Shown piece after piece: positions 29,057-47,165 of a stretch of 64,000 bases of DNA. This DNA is from Dromaius novaehollandiae (taxonomy: Eukaryota > Chordata > Aves > Casuariiformes > Dromaiidae): assembly GCF_036370855.1 (NCBI RefSeq), contig NC_088100.1, positions 34,360,563 through 34,424,562 of the forward strand, in the 5' to 3' direction. Under the pieces are notes generated by a model. That model was not told where the DNA came from. It was given only the letters and a program-made list of their open reading frames with translations, and ran no database searches. The translations under genes were made by a program, and so were the position numbers. Numbering within the stretch: position 1 is the stretch's first letter; every line of letters starts with the position of its first letter.

Positions 29057-30223
29057 GGCGCTGCGGCCGGGCAGGCGGCTGCGGTGTGGCCGTGCCCCAG
29101 GCCGAGCAGCGCCGGGCGCCGGCCGGGCCCGAGCGAGGCTGGGAGCGGTGTCCCTGTGCTGGCAGTGCTGCTGGGCTGGGAGCCTGCGTCTCCCCGCTGC
29201 CCCGCGCTGGCACAGCGCCGCACTGGGGCACGGGCGGGCGTTGGTGGCCGTGGCCACCCGGCTGCCACCGCCGCACACTGTGATGCGCTGTCTGGGCCGC
29301 AGCGCAGCGCTGCTCCAGGGGTGGGGGCCGGGGGCTGCGGGCGCGCGGGGCAGCCTTCCTGCCACGGCTGCAACGTGCCCTGCGGTTGCTGGGACAGCAG
29401 CACTGCAGCTTTGGAGGCGGCCTGTGCCCACTGGAGAACCAGGGTCCCGATGGTGCCCCAGATGCCCAACTTTCATGCTTCCTCTGCACTCGCCCAAGGT
29501 GCCAGGGCTTCTGAATCAGACCCTGGAGTGTAAAGCAAGCAAGCTGCCCTGATTCCCATGGACCAAAGCCATGGTAGCCCACCTGAGCGTCTGGCCTTGC
29601 AGCTCCAACACAGCTGCCCTGCCAAATCACTCTTGGGATGCCGGCGGGGATCTGCAGGTGTGCAAAGGTCCTTTGTGTCCCCAGGGGTGCTCCGAACTGC
29701 ATCAGGTCTGCTGCGTCCCTCCGCTCCAGGGTGGTTCGCTAGATTCGGAGGCTTTCAGAAATCTGGCTATGAAACCCCTTCATCTTTTTCCATTCAGTAT
29801 TTTGAAAAGGGCTGCTGTATGCATCTGGAAGCAACAGCGGGGCACAGCATCATAGCCCAGCTGAGCTTTGGTGTGATCTAAAAGCCCAGGAGCACACAGA
29901 CACAAGGAGCTTCCTTCAGGCTGTGACAAGAGCCTGAATTCCAGCACTGTCTGTCACAACAGGGCCTGTATCTTCTTGCAGCCCTCCTCATGCTGGTGTG
30001 TTTAGAGCATCTCCTAGAACTTAATTAGCAAGAGGGATGTCTGAAGCATGTGCTGCCATCCTGCTGCTGGAGCAAGCCAAGGAGCAGAGGGGCCTTGCCG
30101 ACATGGCTTGGCTCTTGTGCCAAAAGCCAGCTGCTGGTGACACCACTGTAGATGGGCATTTGGTCTTTCTGGCTGGCCAGCCCAAGGCAGCTTTGAGCAA
30201 GGCCCTCCAAGAGTTGCCTTGCT
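29057..30223 (-). promoter_or_regulatory. 5' flank and probable promoter region of the ARHGAP20-like gene
   Basis: The first 500 bp upstream of the predicted start (29057-29550) are very GC- and CpG-rich with no TATA box, compatible with a CpG-island promoter carried inside the block. From about 29550 to the right 90-bp repeat the sequence is of mixed composition and shows nothing recognisable. Open frames on both strands here lack domains. Confidence 0.4.
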
Positions 30224-30313
30224 GGCGAGAGTGGTTCAAGTGCCTCAGCCTTGGAGGCCGGGAGGGCTGGGCCGGAGGTGGGATTGTGGATGGGTGCTGT
30301 GGTAGCTTGGTAA
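30224..30313 (+). repeat. 90-bp direct repeat, right copy
   Basis: Partner of the copy at 20275-20364. It retains CpG where the left copy has CA or TG at the differing positions (for example GGCCGGGAGG against GGCCAGGAGG), so it may be nearer the source sequence there. Beyond 30313 the sequence becomes AT-rich and resembles ordinary intergenic DNA of the window. Confidence 0.9.
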
Positions 30314-31645
30314 GCCATTTTTGTTAACACTTGTGTCAAACTTTTTTGAGAGAAGTCTGCATTTCCTCTCAATGGAGAGGAGCACATAACAAGAGGTCTG
30401 TGTTCATGGCTAACTGAAAAAAAAAAAGGAACTACTACTTTTGTGCTCAGGGATGTAATGTTTTAGCTTAAGGGGGGAAAAAAGTAGTTTACCAGAGTGA
30501 TACTAACAAAGTCGTGAAGAGCAGCTTGGAAAAATACATTTGAAGGTCAGCTTTATTTCTTTCAGATAAAGTTGATTCAAATCTTCCACTTCAATGTCAG
30601 GTTCTTTCATGTAGACTGCTAATGGTGATGGAGTATCCTTTCACTCTTCAGAAGTTAAAGGGAAGGGGCTGTTTCTATATAAATGACATCATTGGTCTGA
30701 ACTAGTGTTTACTTGCATGTGTCATATGAGCAATTTTAGTAAGATAATTCTCTGAAGTTTCTTGGGTTTTTTTTTAATAATTGAGGTGAAATGTGGTCAT
30801 TATTTAAGTTGATAGGTATTTTGCCTTCAAAAAGTAGGCTAAAAATATGGACTTCCTGTGTCTTCCTCCTTAAGAAAAGCAAAAGATGTAGTTTTGTACA
30901 GCACAGCAATTCTCAAATGCTGTATATTTATCAACTGCAAAATTTTAAAAGTAGGGAATGCCATAATTCTTTTTTTTTCTTAATGCTCCTCAATGTAAGA
31001 AAAGTTGAGTTGAATTCTATCTGGGCAGATTAATGAAGAGTTGTCTAAACTATAGCCATCAACGCTATTCAGACAAAGCAGGATGAACTAAAGTGTAATT
31101 GTGCCCAAGTTGCTCTCTTGCAATATAGCAGAATTTTGAGTTTCGCAAATGAAGGTGAACAAAAATCTTCGAGAGAATTTCCGTGTTGTTCTGCATTTTG
31201 ATTTTGATAAGCTCTTAAATGGAAACTCTTTGATACGGGTGGAAATGATGTGTATTTTTCTACAGGGATCTCCACACAAATGCTGACTGCTACAATAACT
31301 GGCATTACTGGATTTCCAATGCAAAAACATGGCTAATACTAATGATGCACTAGCATCATAACTAGCAGGCCTTCATAATGTTTTTGTATCAAATTACTTG
31401 ATATTTGTGGCACTAATGTTGATCTGTGCTATCTTCCCCCTGCATTTTTTTCATATCCTAACCTCAGGTGTAGCACACTGGATAATGATTGCTTCCTTTG
31501 CAAAGTCTAGTGAAAAGACTAATTTCCAATGCAATTCTGAAGACTCAGAAAAGAAAATAAGCTACTTGAGGAACATAGCAATATTTTGTTATCATATTCT
31601 GTCCGTGCTCGGTGGTGCTGGCGACTATCCTCTGTGAAGGTTTCT
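30314..31645. other. Intergenic, no gene seen
   Basis: AT-rich sequence right of the 10-kb block. It has no splice-bounded open frames, no recognised repeats and no RNA gene. Short open frames such as 30791-31033 show no family similarity. Confidence 0.6.
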
Positions 31646-32860
31646 GTTAAGGGATGTTAAAAGGGCTGCTGCCTCTGGTGGCTCCAAGACCTGGGGATTC
31701 CTCTGGGGAGCCCAGCCCAGTGTATGTGGGGACCTCGCCGTCTCTCTGTATCAGGCTGATGGATGCAGAAGCTGCTCTTCCACGTGCATGTTCACCCAGT
31801 AATGAGGCTGAGTGTGTATCGCAGAGACACACACACACACACACAGACAGAATGCTAATGTGGCTGGTGGTGCAGACTGTCATGGACAAGGCACTGCCTT
31901 TGACAGGACCCACGTGTAACCCTAACTCACATAAACAGAATGCCCCCTTGCCCATTATGTAGGCCTCTGGCCTGCCAGCTACTCCAGCGTGATGCTTGCT
32001 AGCAAATAGATGTACGTGTTCTTCTCACAAGCACCCCCACACTTGCAGAACTCTCAAATATCAGCATGGGCTCTCTGTCAACATCTCTGCCCAGACTCTG
32101 GGCCTCCTGCTTGACACACACATGGTTAAGGGAAAGCACACAGCCATGCATGCAAGCACATGTGCACAGACACAATCAAGAGGAAAATACAAAGACACAA
32201 GTGCTGTGACCTGTGGTCCTGCTCCAGTGACTGATGCTAGGACCCTCTCTTGCTCCAGTTGCTGGCCCCAGATGTGGCGGCCTTTATCACCTGAGATCTG
32301 ATGCCAGTTGCTGGCCCCAATTTCCCTCTTGTGTTTCCAGTTGCTGTCACCTAAACTTTACAGCACTTGCACAAGATAGAGTGTTAGATTACACAGAAAG
32401 ATGGTTAAGGAGGGGTTTAATAAGAAGATAGGACGGACTGCAATGGTCAAGCAAGGGTACTGAGTGGCAAGTGCTTACACATAACCAGACCTTTATATAT
32501 CCCCTCTTCTCTATTGCCCACTTTGTTCTGCAACAATCCCCTTCTTCCAAACACTTAATAAATTTTGCATAGCACCACAAGCCCCCTCCTTATGTTTGTC
32601 TTGTTTTCCCCTCATCAGTTAAAAAAAAATCCAGGTTTGTCCTCTCCAAACTATGCCTGTAGTCTTCTAACGGCCCATCAATTAGCGACTGGAGGCTTTA
32701 GGTCTTGGTCATTGTCCCAGTTATCCGCTGCCTCTGGGGTTTGTGCTTGTGTGTGTTTTGTTTATTGCTTTCCCTGATGCTCATGACTCCCCTTAAACTG
32801 AAAAAGTCCTTGATCTGATACCTTTAATGAAGCAGATGCTCTCACATTCCACATCCTTAC
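31646..32860. other. Unclassified repeat-like intergenic segment
   Basis: Composition and word use differ from both sides. An AC dinucleotide repeat lies at about 31826-31846. The phrase CCAGTTGCTG recurs around 32256-32345. A TATA-like TTTATATATCCCC lies near 32490 and AATAAA near 32558. These are the kinds of signals found in degraded LTRs, but I recognise no family and cannot define ends. A minus-strand AATAAA at 32761-32766 could serve CGAS. Confidence 0.3.
32761..32766 (-). terminator. CGAS: Candidate poly(A) signal for CGAS
   Basis: TTTATT on the plus strand (AATAAA in the CGAS sense), 572 nt beyond the CGAS stop codon. I noticed no canonical signal nearer the stop. A 3' UTR of about 0.6 kb is an inference. 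Confidence 0.35.
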
Positions 32861-33337
32861 AGCTTCCCTCTACCCACCTGATGTTGAAGTTCTGTTTCAT
32901 GTCGAAGTAATTATAATGACTTTTACAATCCAGCTTTTTTTTTTTTAAGTAAAAGTATTTTGAATATTCTGCAGTGAATTTTCATTTTAAATAAAACTTG
33001 TTTTTCACTTTAAGGCACCGGTGACATGGTAGTCAATATTTGGAATTGCAGAAATTGCACCTAGCAAAGTGATTCTTGCAAGTTCTACACATCTTAGTGT
33101 ACCCTGAAGACATTTTGCAGGTGACATCTTCATTTGCACAGGGAAAGATAGAGTATTACTTAAAACATTGTATTTCTTCTAAGGGTTATGGCCAAGTAAC
33201 GTGATTGAAATATGCAACTGACTGTTCTTCATTGTTACTGTTTTCCATAGTACCAGACTACTAAGAAATAACTTACACTGTTAGTCTTCAAGTATGCAAA
33301 TTTTTGCGTTTTCATGCAGATATTGTAAATAATGTTT

Positions 33338-36300
33338 TTAATTGTCCTGTTGAAATATTGGGAATCTGTTGTTAATCTGATAGTTTATTTCCCTTGAAAG
33401 GAAGTTGTTGCTTGCTTTACCATTCAGGCTGAGTAAGTTGTACTGGGGAATAAAAAAGTGTGGAAGTTGACAATTTTGCAGGCAATCCAGAAAATATCCC
33501 AGATATTGATGAAAGCAGCGCTCTAGGTCTGCCCACTGCCAGTCTTCGTCATGTGGCCAAATGACACATGAGTGGAAAAACGCAGTTTTGATGTGATATG
33601 AACAGAATTTTTCCAACTCTTTTTTATATTTTGTTTTAAGTTGCTCTAGCAGATACTTCAGAAGTTTAAGACAATCTTTCCTGTTAAATAAAAAAGAATT
33701 GATTAGGTATTTCCTACATAATTCCAAATATCTAAGATGCACCTTATTCATGAAGGCAAAAAAAATGTTCTTACTGTGATGGAATAGTATCTTCAATAAT
33801 GTTTTGTATAAAATCTGAAAATAAAAGTGCAGTAGTAGGCTAGATAGTCCTAGAAGTACTGCATATGAATTTATTTAATCCTAACAATGAAGGATTTCTA
33901 CTTTAAAAAGTAGTTTTTGTGCATGAACTTAATTTTCTCTGGCAGCCACAGCAACACAGGAGTAGAAAGCGCTGGTCAGCAGTGTGCTCAGCAGTATAGT
34001 CTCCCTACTGCAGATGCCACTAGATGTGATGTGAACTTGGAGGACTGCTGAGGATTAAAGCTGCCCTTTTGGCTTTACGGTGAAGGGAATATGGCCACAT
34101 TCCTGTGGCGTGAATCAGTCAAGATGGAGAGGTGTAGTTCATTACATTGCTAAGCAGGGGCACAGTGTGTCTGATAATATTCCAAAAGTAAACATAAAGA
34201 ATTATGTATCAGTTGTGACTCTTCTGACTTTCTTGATTCAATACCACATACAATTAAACTAACTAAACAATGGAGAAGTTGTTTTACCTTTAAGTGTATT
34301 CTGTACATTATGTGGTTTTGTTCTTTCTGTGGAACCCAGTTTTTATTAGTGAAAAATAACATTTATTGATCCTGATCCCATTCAGCCAGTCTTCTCTTGC
34401 CATCATTTAAGAAATTGCCTTGGTAGGAAATGTAATTTGCTCTCAAAGTGCAGAAAGCAGAGTCAGCCGTTTGAGCTAATTTTTCTAAATAGGACTGGGT
34501 TTGGGAAAGAGTACTTGACAAATCACATCAGTGGACTCTGTAAACCAAATTTGGAGCCTAAACCTGCAACGTAATTTGCTTCCATCTGTCATTGACTGAA
34601 TGGAAGTCAGACATGTTCAGTGAGGCATGAAAGTTTGTACTACTGTCTACTGTAGAATAATGGTGTAAGAATTAGTGCTTAAAAGCCTCATTCTCACTCC
34701 TTTTTATGAGTTATTACTCTTAAACAAATTCTTCTTAATTTAAATGTAAAACGGAAACAGTGCTAGATAGTAATATGGCTCAAACAAGCTTAAAGTAAAA
34801 TATTCATACAAAATACCAACCTGCAACATTTTTCTCCATCAGATTCACAACATGTCTTTGCGCTGCCATGGTTTTGCATAATTTCCTTTTCAATATGTGA
34901 AAAAGACAGTCGCCAAGTGTTTCCTAAAGTGTTGAGTAGAAGGTCATTAAATTGGTACACAGCAGTAGTATCAGTGTCTATAACTAACAAAAAAGACATT
35001 TTTAATTTGACTTAATTAGAATATCAGCAATTTCCTTGCACTTTAAAAAAATGATTAATTCAGCAATTACTGTAATTAATTAGTTCCTCCTTAATTCCCC
35101 TGCCACTCCACAGAATCACAATTGGACTGCTATTAACATGGGGCAGAGTTAATCATCTGAATGCTCTAACGATTTTCCCTCTTATAAGGATGTTTGGGTT
35201 CACTTTGAAATTAAGCTTAATTCTGAACTTCCCTGCATTTGCTGAACGTGATTAAGGGAATAATTACACTATCCACAGAAATTACTACTTCTAAATCTGT
35301 TCTGTATTATCAGCCTTACCATTTAACCATTTTGTTTTTGAATAAACAAATCTTGATGATTGGTATAAATTTCTGTATTACTCTGCAATTAATATGCTCG
35401 TAAGCTTGTCTTAGGTAACTTTTAAAGCATTTCTTTTGTTCTTCTGTTCATGTTTCTGAAAGAAAAAATTCACATAGCTCAGCTCACTTTTTTACAGCAC
35501 CAACAATCATGTTTGTCTTTCTCACATAAGTTAGACTGTTTCTCTGCTCCATTTTGTTTAGTTACTATTTACATTTAATTTTCACTGGAAGAGATAGCCC
35601 AACAGAGTAGTAATGACTTTTATTTGGCATTGTAGGAAATGCCTATGCTAATTAAAAAATACCAGGCTGCCTCAACTCTTTTTGCTAAAATAGACTGTTC
35701 TCATAATCCAACGATTAGTTGCGGTGGTTCCTACAAACTAATATAGGCATGGGTTGATAGTCATCTGAGAAAAAGTTATATAGCAGTCATACCAATTGGA
35801 GTTTAATGCGAAATACTGTATCTTGCCAGAAAAGTATAAAATTTACTGTGTAGAAGTACATAATTTAGGACTGCGTGTACAGTCCCATTTAGAGCGATAT
35901 TCGGCTTTTTAGAAATCTTAAATTCTTTCAAAGCAGAGGAGTGGATATTGCTGTTAAGTATGTTACTATCGTAGGGAAGATCCATATTCATGTGTCAGTC
36001 AATCTGGTATAATGCTGTTAGGAATGGATAGTATATACACTCTGGCACAGCAGTTTTGTTTTCAGATTTCGGTACAGATTGAGCAGTGTCACAAATCTGA
36101 TGTTTTACAGAGGGTTTTCAGTTGTTTTTCATCTGGAAGTATCCAGTATAAAAATAAAGATCGGTACCTTGAAGATACAATAATGAACAGAATTTGGATA
36201 CCCATTTTATGGCACTTGTAAGAGATCAAGTTGAAGAAAAGGTATGTCACAACATAGGCTTATTGTCTGTATTTGAGATACCTCTTAGCACCTTTTCTTC

Positions 36301-39078
36301 TTTGTTTTGTTTGGCTACTAAATAAAATTTTTCATTTCTGAAGTTTCTCCTGACTTTTCTTCCTAGCCATTGTTCAATATGAAGGCCATTCTTTGTGCTG
36401 GGAGGCCAGCTCTGCTGAACTTCCAAAGCCAAGATGATGTCCACCGCGATTTCTGCTGGAGGCTTTTTGATCTGAAGTGTTATTGCAGGGCTTCCAGCCT
36501 TCTTCCTTCTCACAGTTACTTCCACATCTGGTAACAAAAAAAGAAACTGATCTTTTTGCATATTGGAGGAAATATTTTTTGAAGAATGTTAAGGTTTTTA
36601 CTTAACAAGGATTTGTATCAGTCAAAAGAAATACCTGGGTGCAATCACTGACTCTTTATCCTATAGGATTAGGGAAATGAATACTTTTATGTTAATGTTT
36701 TATTAAAATACATGATTTTAAATAAAATATTAAGGATTATTGAGGAGTTCTACTATGAAATAAGACTTCTTGAGCTGATGCTTTTGCTTGATTGCCTGTA
36801 TTTTTGATTCCAACTGAGACGCTGTCTGTAGACATAGTAATGTTTTCTAATGAACCGCTTTACTGTGGAAAACATGAGGGATGAAGCGACTCAGTCACAA
36901 AGTTTCTGAAGGCTTCCCAGAAAAAGAGCAACATAGTGAAAGTGGATGAATGTAGGTAATTCATAATAGAATGCTCTTTTTGCTACCAGTTCAGCAAACA
37001 GCTCTCTGCATAAGGCGGATGAGTTCAGGCCATTGAGAAAGTACCAAACATGGGACTGTTATCCCATGCTAACCCTGAATATTCTTTGTTTTCACATAGA
37101 AAGAGGATTGCATAATGGACCTATGTATATTAAGTGCATAACATAATTACCTCTGGTATGTTTGTGATGATTCTTAGAACAAGAGCAAACATGAGGTAAG
37201 GAAGATGGGGGTTCCTTGCCTTTTTAAGTACGTTGGCGTGAAGAGACAGTTGATTGGGGGAAAAATACCTTTCATCAACAAAAAAGCAATGGACATATGC
37301 AATTTAATTGGATTTTTAGCATTCCTAGGTGAAATGTGTTCACTCAGTACTTACTTTTTATGGTTTTTACTTCTTCTTTAATAATTTTTCTTAGTGCCTC
37401 AAGCATTTTTAAGGCCGATAGTTTTCCATCTTCATCTAAAAACTTCTTCAAGTACTTTTCTTTTGGATTTCTTTTGAATGTTAGATAATAAAAGGCTCCA
37501 GTGCCATCACACTCATCAAGCTGAAGTCGTGTAACAGGCATTGTAAGCATGATGTCAAACTCATTTGGTTCAGATATCTGCAAAGTACGAGAATACCGTA
37601 TTGAATGTGCAGTTTAGATTTTATCTTTGCAGTTCAGGTTTTAGCCCTTTTAGGTTTTCATTGCTGTTTAGGTTTTATCTACAAATGCCTTGGTGTATTT
37701 CCCATATCTGGTGTGGAATATGAGTTTATTTCTGCAGATTTCTATTAAAACGGACTGGTGTGCATTTAGGTGGAGAAGAGCAATCTACTGATAGCAGTTC
37801 CTCTCTCAACTTTTCAACGTCTTAATTTTTAAGAGTTGTAAGATTCTTACTGTTCTGTGTAACGGATAAATTCTGATCTCTGCCAGTCTTCCTTTTGCAC
37901 ATAGGAATCAGCTGTGAGGAAAAAAATGCACTGCTGTGCCTGAAACTGGTAAAAGATGCCCCAGATGTTTCGTCTTTCTGGACTGAGCTGGAACCAGGAA
38001 GAGAGTATTGCTATTGCTAGTGCTGCTGCCTTTCAGACAAAGGTGGCAAAGTTGAACTCTCAGTCCTCAAAACAGCTGTGACCTACATGGGCACATAGTG
38101 CCCTCGATGCGGTGCTACGCTGGGAAAGAGCAGAGGACCGAGGCGGCAGTTGACGCTGCTCAGCGGAGAAGCTGATGGCCTTACCAGTGCGCTGTGCAAA
38201 GCCAGGGGCTTGCTGCGATTTTTAAGCGAGTGACTTCAGATAGTGTTGTTTACTAAATACATAAAGATGAACCTTTTAGTACGTCAACTACTTCCATGTA
38301 ACCGATTTTAACGTGCTAACTATTAAAACCATTTCTCGTCGGAAAAGGCCAGCCTCTTCGCACGTAACCTGTAGTTAGTTATGCCTAAGGGAGGAGCACG
38401 AAGCCGCCTTGTGCAAACCACTCGCCTCTCCCGTCGGCAGCTGCCTGCCGCGCTCCCGGTCCCACCCGTCACAGCGCCGCTTTCCGCCCCGTTTTGTGGC
38501 GGCAGGAGCCGGCCCCGCCGCGGGCCGCCCTCACCCACCTTGACGCGCTCGTAGTAGCTGCCGGCGCTGAACCTCTCGAGGGCGCCGAAGCTGCCCTCCC
38601 GGCTGCGGATGCCCTGCAGCAGCTGGGTCACGACCTGGTTCACCAGCGCCGCCGCCTCCGACACGTCCTGGCGGCCCAGGCTGAGCTGCGAGAGCACCTC
38701 CCGCAGCCGCACGGCGCCCCCCGCCGCCGCCGCCGCCACCGCCGGGGGCCTCCGGGGGCCAGCGCCCGCCGCGGGGCGGGCGGCCCCGGCAGCGGCGCCC
38801 CCGCCGTCGGGCTCCGCCGCCCTCCGCCGGGCCGCCGCGGGCTGAGGAGCGGGCGGCTCCGCTCCCTCGGTGGCCGCCGCCTTGCCCGCGGCGCGGGCTC
38901 CGCCGCTGCGGACGGAGCCCCTCTTCGTGGCGGCGACTCTCCCCGCGGGGGAGCCGTCTGCGCGGGGCGACGCGGCGCCCCCGCCGTCACCGCCGGGGCC
39001 GCCCGCAGTCGCAGCGCCTCTGCCCCGGCCTCTCCCGGCCCGCTCGCCTCTTCCCCCTCGGCCGCCCGCGCTCTGCAT
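33338..39078 (-). CDS. CGAS: CGAS, cyclic GMP-AMP synthase (five exons)
   Basis: Cytosolic double-stranded DNA sensor that makes 2'3'-cGAMP from ATP and GTP to activate STING. Exons: 38539-39078, 37355-37577, 36282-36527, 34821-34923, 33338-33680; 1455 nt, 484 aa plus stop, all GT-AG. Residues 1 to about 120 are a disordered Gly/Ala/Arg-rich tail, in the place of the basic DNA-binding N-terminus in mammals. The nucleotidyltransferase core has G173-S174 (AGSYYE), metal-binding E186 and D188 (NEFDIM) and D284 (VDIILAL). The zinc finger pattern H-x5-CC-x6-C is complete (H355, C361, C362, C369, in NHGSAKTCC). The C-terminal Mab21 lobe ends FPIFQQDN. Length is close to the human protein (522 aa) minus part of the tail. 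The start is the only in-frame ATG giving this tail and lies in the CpG island. Its placement beside MTO1 and DDX43 confirms orthology. I see no damage. Confidence 0.95.
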
Positions 39079-39547
39079 GGCCGCAGCGCGGCTCTCCCGC
39101 TCGCTCTCCCCGCCGCCCCGGCACCGCCGCGCTGCGCGGATGGCGCTTCCCGCCGCGCCGCTGCCCCTCCTCTTCCAGGCAGCGCTCGCCGCCAGGGAAA
39201 CGAAACCGCCTCGAGGGCGGCGCGGCCGCCCCGCCCCGCCCCGCGCCGCGCCCTCCTCCCGCCCGGCGCCGGTGAGCAGGAGCCCGCAGCGCGCTCGCCG
39301 CGGCAGCGTGCGGAAGCGGCTACACCGCCGGCTCGGCTCGGCTCGGCTCGGCTCGGCCCGGCCCGGCCCGGGCGGCCCCGCCCTGCGGCCGCCGCCAGCC
39401 GCCCCGCCCCCTCGCCCCGCCCCGCGAACTCCTGCCGGCGGGCGCCGAGCAGACGAGACGCGGGAACTCGCGCGCCCGCCGTTTCCGGTTCCGCCCGCGG
39501 GGTCTGTCCGCACGGCGGCGCGGGGACAGGCCGGAGGCGGCGGGTCG
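39079..39547. promoter_or_regulatory. Bidirectional CpG-island promoter between CGAS and MTO1
   Basis: Only 469 bp separate the CGAS (-) and MTO1 (+) start codons. The stretch is very GC- and CpG-rich, has no TATA box, and contains an ETS-type site (ACCGGAAAC on the minus strand, 39481-39489). Both genes must start transcription in or very near this interval. Sharing of elements between the two is inferred from the geometry. Confidence 0.75.
39331..39370. repeat. Pentanucleotide array in the CGAS/MTO1 promoter
   Basis: Five tandem GCTCG units followed by three GCCCG units, in the middle of the shared promoter region. The two runs differ by a single C/T change per unit, consistent with one ancestral array. 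Confidence 0.9.
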
Positions 39548-46581
<7,034 letters not shown>

Positions 46582-47165
46582 AAAAGCGTATCCATCCTCC
46601 CACAATATGTGACGAGATCACCTTTGCTCATAAATCTGTTCCCAGATAAAAAGGATGTTGGCTGGAGCAAAAGCAGTTCTAAGTGTGTCCTGTGGCAGTG
46701 TCATTGAGTAGAATGAAGATGATGAATGTGTCAACCTTCTGTAAATGCTCAGGAATCTAAATACAGCCCATGATATCGCCAATTCAAGTAAAGAGAGACA
46801 GAAGTTGCTTTTAAAATTCCACTTACTTGAAAGATGTCAGATGATCAAGATCTGTTGAAAAGCTTCTTGAAAGGAGTCTTGTTTTTTCAGTGTGATGACA
46901 TTTCATATCCATTCAGAACCCACAGCTGCACAAGATGATTTGAGCTGGAAAGCATGCTCCATTGACTCCAGTGCTCATTTATAGCTGTGCTGTGACTATA
47001 ATATCTAATGTTTGTGTGATGTTAGCCAGTAGGAAAAACTTGGCTATGAGAGTATGTGTGCCACATGAATATTAAAGTTTATATAGCAGACTGATTGAAT
47101 GTAAACACTGTAACACTTTTTTTTCCTTATTCTCCATTAAAATAAATACAACATCTTCAAATTGC
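46582..47165 (+). other. MTO1: MTO1 3' UTR with poly(A) signal
   Basis: About 580 nt from the stop to a canonical AATAAA at 47141-47146, overlapped by ATTAAA at 47136. Cleavage is expected near 47160. Another ATTAAA near 47071 could give a shorter form. Confidence 0.75.

Noticed and set aside
27810-29552. 580-codon plus-strand open frame
   Set aside because: It is the antisense shadow of the GC-rich PH and RA exons of the ARHGAP20-like gene; the minus strand has the splice sites and the family similarity.
20275-30313. Reading the two 90-bp repeats as LTRs or as a target-site duplication
   Set aside because: Ninety bases is too long for a target-site duplication and far too short for an LTR. 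There are no TG…CA ends, primer site or retroviral genes, and the content is a host gene with introns.
31905-31930. Telomere-like TAACCCTAACTC
   Set aside because: Less than two units and not repeated; chance match.
35803-35991. 62-codon minus-strand frame between CGAS exons 3 and 4
   Set aside because: It has no counterpart in the cGAS family, no supporting splice phase, and the exons on both sides join correctly without it.
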